From contig NZ_JANEYT010000029.1 in NCBI RefSeq assembly GCF_024357955.1, positions 1 to 63,613 of the forward strand: 63,613 bases of DNA. Reading direction: 5' to 3'. How positions within the stretch are numbered: the first letter of the stretch is position 1; each line of letters starts with the position of its first letter. The position numbers and the translations under genes were made by a program. The DNA comes from Photobacterium pectinilyticum. Lineage in GTDB: Bacteria; Pseudomonadota; Gammaproteobacteria; Enterobacterales; Vibrionaceae. Of this stretch, positions 56,088-63,613 are shown in pieces. Under the pieces are notes generated by a model. It worked only from the letters and a program-made list of their open reading frames with translations. It did no database searches and had not been told where the DNA came from.

Positions 56088-56117
56088 GAAGAAAGCCGGT
56101 GATAATTTACCGGCTTG
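56088..56117 (-). terminator. probable terminator after the lipoprotein gene
   Basis: AAGCCGGT (56093-56100) and ACCGGCTT (56109-56116) form an eight-bp stem; on the minus strand it is followed by TCTTCTC, a weak T run. Confidence 0.65.
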
Positions 56118-56126
56118 GGGGAGGTA

Positions 56127-56585
56127 TTACGATCTCACATCGACGCTGTTTAAAACAAAGTCGGACTCGTATACCGAAAGATTTCTTTCGGTTGGTTTTT
56201 CGTTCATACCAATAACTTCAACCATTACGGTAGTTTCTGTAATCGTGCTGCCGGTGCCATACAGAAAGTCATTACTGGAATATCCTATGCCTGATGTGCT
56301 GCCGGTTTGATCTCGGAAGTTCTGCTCGCCTCGAAGCGCAAAGTAAGGATAGCCAGCGCCTTTGGCTAATTCTGCTGCTTTGTGGAGTAGGTAGTTTCTG
56401 GCAAGAGTGCGATCGGTGTTTTCATTACCGATAAAGCTTATTTGCCAAGTGTCCTGAGCAAGGGGAGTGACTTCGAAACCTTTACCGAAAGACCAGAACG
56501 AGTCGCGGTCGGTATCATATGGGGTAGCACAGCCTGCAAGAAGTAATGCGCTTAAACCAAACGCGATAAGTCTACTATTTTTCAT
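56127..56585 (-). CDS. CC0125/CC1285-type lipoprotein
   Basis: A 152-residue lipoprotein with MKNSRLIAFGLSALLLAGCA, lipobox LAGC with Cys at residue 19, and a small globular domain resembling the CC0125/CC1285 family (TWQISFIGNENTDRTLARNY, AELAKGAGYPYFALRGE). The residue after Cys is Ala, so it may go to the outer membrane. Start at 56585 with GGGCAG upstream. Function unknown; stand-alone unit. Confidence 0.82.
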   Translation of the reverse strand: MKNSRLIAFGLSALLLAGCATPYDTDRDSFWSFGKGFEVTPLAQDTWQISFIGNENTDRTLARNYLLHKAAELAKGAGYPYFALRGEQNFRDQTGSTSGIGYSSNDFLYGTGSTITETTVMVEVIGMNEKPTERNLSVYESDFVLNSVDVRS

Positions 56586-56768
56586 TATATCTGCCCTATA
56601 AAACACTGTTCATTACAGTGTTTGATAGTAGCATTAATTTAATGTCATTCATCGGTTTGATGTGTGATCCGTACAAAAGCATACAATTGGTGAATGTGCC
56701 TTGGGGGGATATTCGGTTTAGGGAAGGCTTCCCGAGGGTACTTCAATGCTATATCGACAGACACCATA

Positions 56769-56793
56769 CAAAAGGAAGCATCGCTTCCTTTTG
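56769..56793 (-). terminator. rho-independent terminator after moeB
   Basis: AAAAGGAAGC and GCTTCCTTTT pair around a three-base loop. It lies just beyond the moeB stop and is symmetric, so could act both ways. Confidence 0.85.
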
Positions 56794-56801
56794 TCTATGC
56801 A

Positions 56802-57548
56802 TTAACCACAAATTGTGCAACTAGGCTGCTTGGCCAATACCATTTCCCGCCAGCTCATCGTCATCGCATCAAGCATCAGTATCTTACCGGTCAGAGGTTG
56901 TCCCATCTTGGCGGCCACTTTAATGGCTTCCATGGCTTGGACGGCACCCACAATACCCACAACCGGTGACATGATCCCTGCTTCTACGCAGGTCAGAGCT
57001 TGCTGGCCAAATAAGGCACTTAGGCACTGGTAGCATGGCTCATTGTCTTGGTAGGTGTAGACGCTGATTTGTCCTTCCATACGAATAGCGGCACCAGAAA
57101 TCAATGGTGTTTTGGTTTCAAAACACAATCTGTTTAGTTGGTTTCGGGTATCAACGTTATCGCAGCAATCCAACACGATATCATGTTGCTCGATAAGCGC
57201 TTTCAACGATACGTCATCAAGGCGCTCAGCAACGGTTTCAATGGTGGTGTTCGGGTTGATGGTTTGCAGGGCTTGGCGTGCTGACTCGACCTTTAGCATG
57301 CCGACAGTGCTATCGTTGTGCAGTACCTGACGCTGAAGGTTGGAAACCTCCACTTTATCGTCATCGATGATGGTCATTTTGCCTACACCGGCCGCTGCTA
57401 GGTATTGGGTTGAAGCGCAACCCAATCCTCCAGCCCCCAAAACCAGCATAGAGGAGGCTTTAAGTGCTTCTTGGCCATCAAAATCAAATTGCTTGAGAAT
57501 AATTTGGCGGTTGTAGCGCAGCATTTCTGCGTCGGTAAGTTCTACCAC
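56802..57548 (-). CDS. moeB: molybdopterin-synthase adenylyltransferase MoeB
   Basis: A 248-residue E1-like enzyme that adenylates the C-terminus of MoaD for molybdopterin sulfur transfer. The nucleotide loop GAGGLGCASTQYLAAAGVGK near residue 38, the DDDKVEVSNLQRQVLHN motif near residue 62 with the Arg finger, and the catalytic D-C-C-D-N near residue 130 are present, and a zinc site by CYQC and CTIC near the end. The GTG start at 57548 has AGGA seven bases upstream and gives the E. coli length; the longer ATG frame is rejected. It follows moeA on the same strand. It supports NapA cofactor synthesis. Confidence 0.95.
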   Translation of the reverse strand: MVELTDAEMLRYNRQIILKQFDFDGQEALKASSMLVLGAGGLGCASTQYLAAAGVGKMTIIDDDKVEVSNLQRQVLHNDSTVGMLKVESARQALQTINPNTTIETVAERLDDVSLKALIEQHDIVLDCCDNVDTRNQLNRLCFETKTPLISGAAIRMEGQISVYTYQDNEPCYQCLSALFGQQALTCVEAGIMSPVVGIVGAVQAMEAIKVAAKMGQPLTGKILMLDAMTMSWREMVLAKQPSCTICG

Positions 57549-57666
57549 GGTGTGTTCCTGTCGTGTTCTGCAGGCAGTTGTCACAAAAATGCGCCGTAAA
57601 AGATAGCGGCGCACTCGTCACTGCGTAATTAGTACATGGCTATAGCCGTTTTAGTACATAGTTTGT

Positions 57667-58899
57667 TTAGTACATCGCTTGGTTGAAAAGCTCGATGGTG
57701 ACATCTTCCCCCGGCATTACACGGCCGCGTTCTTGTTCAAGTACCACAAAGCAATTGGCTTGATGCATAGAACTAAAGGCGCCTGAACCTTGGTTACCTG
57801 TTGTCGCGACTTCAACTTGGCCTTCGCTGTTAATTTGGTAAATACCACGCTGGTAATCAGCACGGCCAGGTCGCTTTTTGAATACCGTCGTTGCTTTGGC
57901 TTTCAGGCGTTGCGGTGGCTGGTACTGGCTATGGCCAGCAAGCTTGGCAAGCATCGGCTGGACCAACTGGTAAAGCGTCACCATGGCCGATACAGGGTTA
58001 CCCGGTAAGCCACAGAACCAAGTGTTTTTGATTGTGCCAAAAGCAAATGGCTTACCCGGTTTCATGGCGATTTTCCAAAAGCCTATTTCACCTTGTTCGT
58101 CGAGAATATCTTTGGTGTAGTCAGCTTCACCTACGCTAACACCACCGGATGTGACTAGCACATCGGCTGTTGTTGCCTTGTCAAAAGCCTCACGAAGTTT
58201 TTCAGGGCAGTCAGCAATAATGCCAAGATCCACCACATCACAGCCAAATTTTTCTAGCAGCGCACGGATACCATAGCGGTTGCTGTCGTAGATTTGTCCA
58301 GCTTCCAAAGGCTCACCAACAGGGCGAAGCTCATCACCTGTCGAGAAAAACGCAACGATTGGGCGACGATAAACGGGTAGGGTTGCAATCCCCAGAGAGG
58401 CAAGCAGAGGCATTTCACGAGCGGTAATGCGGTTACCCTTAGCTACAACCACATCACCATGGTGAACATCATCGCCAATCGGGCGTACATTTTCACCGTG
58501 AGACACTTTGTTAGTGAAGCGGATATTGTCGCCATCAACTTCAGTTTCTTCCTGCATGATAACGGTGTCCGCGCCTTCAGGCATTTGGGCACCGGTCATA
58601 ATACGAATACATTGACCAGGCTGACATTCGCCATTATATGGGATACCGGCAAAAGATTTACCTGCCATGTGCAGGGTATCGGTATTTTCCAGATCAGCGA
58701 TACGCAGGGCATATCCGTCCATTGCCGAATTGGCAAATGGCGGCACGTTAATTGGTGAGCAAATGTCTTCTGCAAGTACTAGCCCCATGCCTTCAGACAG
58801 GGAAACCGTCGTTGCAGTTTCAAGGGGTTTGACTTGATCAAGAATCTTGGTCAGTGCGGTGTCGACTGGCATTAAGCCTGGAGTGTCACAACATCCCAT
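57667..58899 (-). CDS. moeA: molybdopterin molybdotransferase MoeA
   Basis: A 410-residue enzyme that inserts molybdate into adenylylated molybdopterin. Motifs include NVPPFANSAMDGYALR near residue 48, RIMTGAQMPEGADTVIMQEE near residue 100, ALGIATLPV-like SLGIATLPVYRRPIVAFFST near residue 170, TSGGVSVGEADYTKD near residue 247, and GLPGNPVSAMV near residue 299. It is followed 118 bp later by moeB. ATG 58899 fits the family (E. coli 411 residues); the frame continues to 58968 without support. Confidence 0.95.
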   Translation of the reverse strand: MGCCDTPGLMPVDTALTKILDQVKPLETATTVSLSEGMGLVLAEDICSPINVPPFANSAMDGYALRIADLENTDTLHMAGKSFAGIPYNGECQPGQCIRIMTGAQMPEGADTVIMQEETEVDGDNIRFTNKVSHGENVRPIGDDVHHGDVVVAKGNRITAREMPLLASLGIATLPVYRRPIVAFFSTGDELRPVGEPLEAGQIYDSNRYGIRALLEKFGCDVVDLGIIADCPEKLREAFDKATTADVLVTSGGVSVGEADYTKDILDEQGEIGFWKIAMKPGKPFAFGTIKNTWFCGLPGNPVSAMVTLYQLVQPMLAKLAGHSQYQPPQRLKAKATTVFKKRPGRADYQRGIYQINSEGQVEVATTGNQGSGAFSSMHQANCFVVLEQERGRVMPGEDVTIELFNQAMY

Positions 58900-59135
58900 A
58901 ATAGGTATCCGTCTATCGTCGTTATATATTTTAGTGGGGTAATTATGACAAAAAAAGGTCACTAGCACTAATACCTGAGTAGTTTCGTCGTGTAATTCCT
59001 AGTGTATTTTTTTCGATTTAAGGGTATCCTTCCGTTTCAAAGTTTGCTGGCACTCGTATTTGGGCACGTTTCATACACATAAGTATCTAAAATTACTTGA
59101 TGTTTGCTTTAAGCCCAGCCGGTTGGAGGAAAAGA

Positions 59136-59789
59136 ATGACTGCATTTAGCGAATCTGCATTGAAGGTGCGCCAAGCACTGGTTGAACGTGGCTTAGAAAC
59201 CCCTATGATTGATAGGGTGGTAAGTCGTGAAGAGAAGAAAGAAAAAATTGAATATCACATGCGTGAGATTCTTGAGCTTCTTTCATTGGATTTAACCGAC
59301 GATAGCTTGGTTGAAACACCGCATCGAATCGCAAAGATGTATGTTGATGAAGTGTTTTCTGGTCTAGATTACGGCAACTTCCCGAAAATCACCGTCATTG
59401 AAAATAAGATGAAGTGTGATGAAATGGTGCGGGTCAAAGATATTACCTTAACCAGCACTTGTGAACATCACCTGGTTACCATCGACGGGACCGCCACTGT
59501 CGCTTATATCCCTCGTGGCAAAATCATCGGTCTGTCTAAGATCAACCGTATTGTCCGTTTCTTTGCCCAGCGCCCGCAGGTACAGGAGCGCATGACGCAA
59601 CAAATCTTGGTTGCTCTGCAGACCTTGCTTGAAAGCGATGATGTTGCCGTTACCATGGATGCAACACATTATTGTGTGAAAGCGCGTGGTGTCATGGACG
59701 CAACCAGTGTGACGACGACTACGGCGCTAGGTGGTATTTTTAAGCGCAATCCAGCAACACGTGCTGAATTTCTGCACGGCCTTCGATAA
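59136..59789 (+). CDS. folE: GTP cyclohydrolase I FolE
   Basis: A 217-residue enzyme making dihydroneopterin triphosphate from GTP, the first step of folate synthesis. The zinc motif is [14 protein letters not shown] near residue 107 and the signature [20 protein letters not shown] near residue 134, with a second zinc Cys in [13 protein letters not shown] near residue 178. GGAGGAAAAG precedes ATG 59136. Divergent from moeA, a pairing common in Vibrionaceae. Confidence 0.97.
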   Translation: MTAFSESALKVRQALVERGLETPMIDRVVSREEKKEKIEYHMREILELLSLDLTDDSLVETPHRIAKMYVDEVFSGLDYGNFPKITVIENKMKCDEMVRVKDITLTSTCEHHLVTIDGTATVAYIPRGKIIGLSKINRIVRFFAQRPQVQERMTQQILVALQTLLESDDVAVTMDATHYCVKARGVMDATSVTTTTALGGIFKRNPATRAEFLHGLR

Positions 59790-59828
59790 TCTTTATTTGA
59801 CGCCAATCCAGAATAATTTATTATGAAA

Positions 59829-59857
59829 CAAGCCAGTAGATTATCTACTGGCTTTTT
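59829..59857 (+). terminator. rho-independent terminator after folE
   Basis: AAGCCAGTAGA and TCTACTGGCTTTTTT pair around a three-base loop. The following LysR-gene ribosome site is 30 bp later. Confidence 0.92.
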
Positions 59858-59895
59858 TGTTGCTAGCGACACCTCACCTGGATACCAAAAGGCTT

Positions 59896-60843
59896 ATGGA
59901 TCTCATCAAACTGTCCCGAATCAGCATGAAGCATTTAATAACACTGCATGTCATGCTGGATACACTCAGTGTTACCGCGAGTGCAGAAAGGTTATGCCTG
60001 AGCCCATCCTCTGTTAGCAAGACCTTGACCCAATTGCGGGAAAGCTTGAACGATGAGTTGTTCTATCGTCACGGCAATCAACTCGTAGCCACACCGCTTG
60101 CCCGTCGTCTGGGGCCAACAGTACACCAAATGATCAATGAGATGAACCAGATGCTGACGCAAGAGGCATTTGATCCTGCGTCATATCAAGGACGTTTTTC
60201 TTTGGCGATGCGGGAGAGTACGTTTGAACTGTTGGCGGCTAAGTTGAGCGCGAGGGTACTGGAGCAATCGCCGGGTATGCGATTGGAGATTTGGTCGCGC
60301 GATAATAAAGGCTTTGATAGCCTTGCCAAAGGCCAGTTGGATTTTATCATTTTACCCCATGATAAAAGCCAGCCACCGAGCACTCAGAATAATCTGGTAT
60401 GGGAAACCTTGCTGGATGACGAGATGGTGTGCTTGATGAACCCCAACCATCCACTAGCCGATAAAACTCTGACCATTGATGATTACCTCAGTTACGGTCA
60501 TATCGGTATTACCGATAACGACTTGAATGTCCCGTTCTTCGAAATGCAGCTTGCTCAGCAGCACCGGAAGCGCAAAATTGCCGTCAATGTGCCTGACTTT
60601 GGTGGGGCAGCCTTGATGTGTCACCACAGTGATTTACTGTTCACCTGCTCCCGCCAATGGGCAAGTGCCGCCTTGCAGGCAAAAGAGCTGATCACTAAAC
60701 CGTTACCATTTAATTATGGCGAGGTCTCTTACAGTCTCGTCTGGCATCAGCCGAGCATGAACGATCCTGCCCAGCGTTGGTTGTACGAGCAAATCATTGC
60801 AGTAGCGCAAGAGTCCCAGCGTAAAACGTCAAGTATGAACTAG
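59896..60843 (+). CDS. LysR-family transcriptional regulator
   Basis: A 315-residue regulator. The N-terminal winged helix-turn-helix spans about residues 8-65, with LSVTASAERLCLSPSSVSKT and LTQLRESLNDELFYR, followed by the linker helix and a substrate-binding domain with two lobes. The ATG at 59896 has AAAAGG four bases upstream; the frame from 59857 lies in the terminator and is rejected. The target genes and inducer are unknown; neither neighbour is divergent and adjacent, as is usual for LysR targets. Confidence 0.92.
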   Translation: MDLIKLSRISMKHLITLHVMLDTLSVTASAERLCLSPSSVSKTLTQLRESLNDELFYRHGNQLVATPLARRLGPTVHQMINEMNQMLTQEAFDPASYQGRFSLAMRESTFELLAAKLSARVLEQSPGMRLEIWSRDNKGFDSLAKGQLDFIILPHDKSQPPSTQNNLVWETLLDDEMVCLMNPNHPLADKTLTIDDYLSYGHIGITDNDLNVPFFEMQLAQQHRKRKIAVNVPDFGGAALMCHHSDLLFTCSRQWASAALQAKELITKPLPFNYGEVSYSLVWHQPSMNDPAQRWLYEQIIAVAQESQRKTSSMN

Positions 60844-61320
60844 GGCGTTTAGTTCTATGCGTTAACATCCTGCCACGCTTTCAAATCAAACATGGCGTCT
60901 CCAAAACTGGTAAGAGTTTTTGCCAGCCGGTAAGGCTAATACCAACCTACATAAATATTTGATCAGTCTTGCAGGTTAAAATCGCTGTTCTCTGCGTTAG
61001 ATATTTTGTAATTAGAGCCACTAGTTACTGCAATATCTGCCTTGATAACATAAGAACTGTTCGTTGCTTCACCCCCACTGATTGTAATGCCAGACAAAAA
61101 CAGTTGATGCTTTCGAACGAGTTGCAATTCTTCTTCAATTCTCATTTGTTGGGTTTTGGGGCTGGATTGTCATTTTTGGAACATAACGAAGTTGTCATAG
61201 TGTTACTTATTTGACTAAAAATAATAGTAGGTGGATCAAACAGGAAGCCGCCCCGCTCCTCCAATTTCTCATGGACAGAGCTTGATAGTTGGTCGAAGAT
61301 TTTAGCTCAGGACGTATGTA
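60844..61320. other. 477-bp intergenic region with a dispersed repeat
   Basis: Contains the 43-bp repeat at 60941-60983. A 60-codon minus-strand frame at 60963-61145 starts MRIEEELQLVRKHQLFLSG and continues VIKADIAVTSGSNYKI, but runs through the repeat and has no ribosome site; it may be a relic gene. The end of the stretch has the promoter of the transpeptidase gene. Confidence 0.45.
60941..60983 (+). repeat. 43-bp dispersed repeat, copy 1
   Basis: Starts ACCAACCTACAT, has the palindrome TTGATCA in the middle and ends GGTTAAAATC. 41 of 43 bases match the copy at 47882-47924; the first 25 also match 20912-20936 with one mismatch. Confidence 0.9.
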
Positions 61321-63090
61321 ATGAATTGCTCAGACAGATCGCCGAACCGTTTTAACGTATTACTTTGCTCTTTGACCTTGACGCTTGGTGGCCAAGTGCA
61401 AGCACAATCGGTAGTCAACACCGAGTATGCTGCTCTGGTTAGCCCAAGTGATGTGACTAGAAAATATTCAAGTCAGCGTACTCAAGCGGCCGACAGATCG
61501 ATGATGAAAAGATCACTTTTAGATCTTTCTTTGCTTAAAAGTATAAATCTATCTAGCGGCCAAACCTTATGTGGGGTTACTCAAACGGGCTTGTGCTTCA
61601 CAGAGGAAGTGAAGCGAATTTATACCGCAAATGGTTATATGCCGCTATGGCGTGAGAACTTCCTGAGGGAGGCGCTTAATGTCAGAGTGAGATCATTGGC
61701 GTACTCAGGCTTGATTTCCGGCTTAGAACTTCGACTATCAGAGCTTGCCCAACTTGAACAACAGCCTGACGCTCGCGCTTATGACATACTTGCAACTGAC
61801 ACCTACCTTTTGTACGAAGCCCTAACCCGTCAACTTTATGCTGAACCGAGTATGATGTTTCGTCATCAAACTCTGAGTTTAAAAAGTGATACTGAAATGG
61901 ATCGGTTACCCGGTTCGGTGTTGGGCGCGGTACACAACTCATCATTTTTGGCATCCCGTTTGGTTGGCAGGCAAGATCAATTTGATCTCGTTCAGCGAGC
62001 GCTGGAACAAGTAGAACATTTTAAGCAGTTGCCATCACATAATTATCAAGCTCACGGCCGCCAACTGATCAAACAGGACAAGGTGGTACCCAATGGGTTG
62101 GCCATGATAGAGGTTCTTAATAGCTATGGCGATTTGAGTGATGAGGAATTTTACCGATTAAAGGCCGAGCCCACACTTACTAACAGTGGTGTATTAAATC
62201 AAGCAATTAGGCGTTTCCAAAAGCGTAATGGGCTTGAAGCCGATGGAATTATAGGCCCGGCAACAACGCGTCAAATAGCACTGCCTTATAATGAGGTTGC
62301 CCGCTTATTGGCCCTGAATTTGTACCGAAGCCAATTAGGTGCAACAGGCGATGACCGTCCGAGTATTAGGGTGAATATCCCAGATTACCGCTTGCAAATC
62401 ACTCATAACAAAGAAGTGGTATTTGAATCAAAAGTGATTGTCGGCCGCACTGCTCGGCCAACCAACTTGTTCTCTTCTTCGATGAATATTATGGTGGTGA
62501 ACCCGCGTTGGAACGTTCCTGAGACGATTAAAAAGAAAGACGTTATTCCAGGGATGAAGGCATCACCCGATTACTTGCAACGTAAGAATCTAACCATGAT
62601 CCGTAGTTGGCGTGATCGTACTGCGATCTCGCCGGAACTAGTGGAGTGGAGCAACGTCAACCCTCACACATTCCCTTATGAATTTATGCAAAAACCCGGT
62701 AGGGGAAATGCGTTGGGCAATGTGAAATTTTTGATGCCAAATGATTACTCTATCTACCTGCATGACACACCATCCAGAGGTTTATTTAATAAAACTAAGC
62801 GTAATTTAAGCTCAGGATGCGTTAGAGTAGAAAAAGCCGCCGAGCTTGCTGAATATGTCCTGGATTACCAGCAGCGGCCGAGCTGGCGTAACTACCAGCA
62901 ACTGGTGAGTGATAGGCGAACCGATACTATTACCTTGCCGCGCAAAATTGATGTTGATGTTACCTATGTGACTGCTTGGGTTGATGAAAATGACCAACTG
63001 CAGTTACGGGAAGATATATATGGTTATGACAGGCCGATCAAACGCCCGGTAAAACTGAAATACTCAACGGTGAAAAATTATAGACAGTAG
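61321..63090 (+). CDS. ldtD: L,D-transpeptidase, YcbB/LdtD type
   Basis: A 589-residue exported enzyme that makes 3-3 crosslinks in peptidoglycan. A signal peptide (VLLCSLTLTLGGQVQAQ) is followed by an N-terminal region, a peptidoglycan-binding repeat LNQAIRRFQKRNGLEADGII near residue 295, and the YkuD catalytic domain with YLHDTPSRGLFN and SSGCVRVEKAAELAEYV (catalytic Cys and Arg) near residue 500. Length is close to the 615 residues of E. coli LdtD. It is followed by the 89-residue protein of unknown role. Confidence 0.92.
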   Translation: MNCSDRSPNRFNVLLCSLTLTLGGQVQAQSVVNTEYAALVSPSDVTRKYSSQRTQAADRSMMKRSLLDLSLLKSINLSSGQTLCGVTQTGLCFTEEVKRIYTANGYMPLWRENFLREALNVRVRSLAYSGLISGLELRLSELAQLEQQPDARAYDILATDTYLLYEALTRQLYAEPSMMFRHQTLSLKSDTEMDRLPGSVLGAVHNSSFLASRLVGRQDQFDLVQRALEQVEHFKQLPSHNYQAHGRQLIKQDKVVPNGLAMIEVLNSYGDLSDEEFYRLKAEPTLTNSGVLNQAIRRFQKRNGLEADGIIGPATTRQIALPYNEVARLLALNLYRSQLGATGDDRPSIRVNIPDYRLQITHNKEVVFESKVIVGRTARPTNLFSSSMNIMVVNPRWNVPETIKKKDVIPGMKASPDYLQRKNLTMIRSWRDRTAISPELVEWSNVNPHTFPYEFMQKPGRGNALGNVKFLMPNDYSIYLHDTPSRGLFNKTKRNLSSGCVRVEKAAELAEYVLDYQQRPSWRNYQQLVSDRRTDTITLPRKIDVDVTYVTAWVDENDQLQLREDIYGYDRPIKRPVKLKYSTVKNYRQ

Positions 63091-63193
63091 CGTCAATCCT
63101 AGGTATCTCAAAGCGTGAGGTGACGAGGAAACGAGAATGAAAAATCAGTACTGGGGTGTGCAAGCACAAAATTCATGATGCTGGATCAAGGCG

Positions 63194-63463
63194 ATGTTAA
63201 GCAACAGAGTCAATGAGTTAGTTGAAAGAGCATTGTTGGAAGGCGACATTAAAGCCAAAGTCGCGATAGAAAAAATCAATCAAAAAGCGATGCCGGTGAT
63301 TGAAGGGTTACCTGTGATTGAGAGCACGCCGTCAGAAGAAAAGATGCTGCTAGATATTGAAATGCAGTCCGAGCAGCTGAATCAAAATGCTATTAAGGCC
63401 GCACGAGTTGTCGCGAGCCTTCCTTTTATCTTGTGTATGTTTAGTTTTGTCGGACACGGATAA
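63194..63463 (+). CDS. uncharacterised 89-residue protein, possibly truncated
   Basis: The frame encodes MLSNRVNELVERALLEGDIK, an acidic linker (LPVIESTPSEEKMLLDIEMQ) and a short hydrophobic end (VVASLPFILCMFSFVG). CAAGGCG precedes the ATG weakly. No family was recognised. A better ribosome site (GAGGAAACGAG) lies before a 13-codon frame at 63137, which might be a leader. The stop is 23 bp before the end of an IS1595 transposase gene, so the C-terminus could have been changed by the insertion. Confidence 0.5.
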   Translation: MLSNRVNELVERALLEGDIKAKVAIEKINQKAMPVIEGLPVIESTPSEEKMLLDIEMQSEQLNQNAIKAARVVASLPFILCMFSFVGHG

Positions 63464-63485
63464 AAAATAAAGCCTTATATATACG

Positions 63486-63613
63486 CTATGTTCCTTTTAA
63501 CTGTTGCTGAAGACTTAACATCCTGTTTTCGTTAAGTTCTTCAGTCACATCCATGTATCGATGCCAACCAAGGTAATGCTCTAAGTATTTCGTCGCTACT
63601 CCGTGGAATCGTT
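63486..63613 (-). mobile_element. IS1595-family transposase, C-terminal part
   Basis: The minus strand, from the window edge to the TAG at 63486, encodes RFHGVATKYLEHYLGWHRYM followed by DVTEELNENRMLSLQQQLKG-T. The R-F-H-G-V-A-T-K-Y-L-x2-Y-L-G-W pattern is the conserved end of the DDE domain of IS1595-family transposases. The rest of the gene, with the catalytic acids, lies beyond the window. The terminal inverted repeat must be within the 23 bp to 63463 or overlapping it, but was not recognised. Confidence 0.85.

Noticed and set aside
56618..56824. 68-codon plus-strand frame between the lipoprotein and moeB genes
   Set aside because: Crosses the moeB terminator, lacks a ribosome site and overlaps the moeB end.
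63507..63544. Long inverted repeat CTGAAG...CTTCAG
   Set aside because: It lies within the IS1595 transposase coding sequence and has no T run, so it is not called as a terminator or IS end.

Overview
The window reads as a chromosomal segment of a marine gammaproteobacterium of the Vibrionaceae, most likely Photobacterium or a close relative. Pointers are the DUF3802 and DUF3334 proteins, a napEABC cluster, an ExeM-type secreted nuclease with a GlyGly-CTERM tail, tandem lpxL genes, the folE / moeA-moeB divergent pair, and palindromic repeats with the arm TATACCCAAG. This is a family-level inference from protein resemblance; no search was run. Both edges lie in insertion sequences: an IS5-family (IS903-like) element on the left (1-204) and an IS1595-family transposase on the right (63486-63613).

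Left block (205-7676): an accessory catabolic locus. It has a sugar-isomerase-like TIM-barrel gene cut by the IS, a tripartite tricarboxylate transporter (tctB-tctA-tctC), and an operon of rpiB-like, dhaK-like, dhaL-like, tpiA-like and TIM-barrel isomerase genes. The sequence TGTACATATGA occurs as a perfect inverted repeat before dhaK and as near copies before rpiB, so one regulator probably controls both. The enzyme set fits phosphorylation of a tetrulose such as L-erythrulose and its isomerisation to erythrose-4-phosphate. The transporter hints that the substrate imported is an acid, possibly a branched sugar acid such as apionate.

7744-15237 is rich in signalling genes: a secreted ParB-like protein, two CheC/CheX-like proteins (one fused to a receiver domain), a PAS-GGDEF cyclase, a glutaredoxin-like protein and a chemoreceptor. 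15315-26924 is mixed housekeeping and transport: tapT, nagK, rhlE, a ketoacyl synthase III gene broken by a 14-bp duplication, an oxidoreductase, a DASS transporter, sanA, tRNA-Pro(GGG) and an ABC transporter. 27010-32847 holds an unusual chaperone locus: a membrane-anchored DUF2760 protein, two divergent Hsp70 proteins, and a small KorA/TrfB-like regulator.

33196-42046: yajD, a winged-helix regulator, periplasmic nitrate reductase napE-A-B-C without napD, two tandem lpxL-type acyltransferases and an AgcS symporter. 42169-47785: a pirin gene broken in its metal site, then a porin with a consensus CRP site and a large extracellular nuclease, plausibly used together to degrade and take up DNA-derived nutrients. 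47994-63090: mostly conserved genes (yajQ, aroH, a degenerate PEP-synthase-like domain protein, selO, cvfB, marC, moeB, moeA, folE, a LysR regulator, and a YcbB-type L,D-transpeptidase). Rho-independent terminators are abundant and delimit most units. Three recent-looking gene disruptions (one IS, two small indels) suggest a strain with active genome decay, although assembly error has to be excluded for the two indels.
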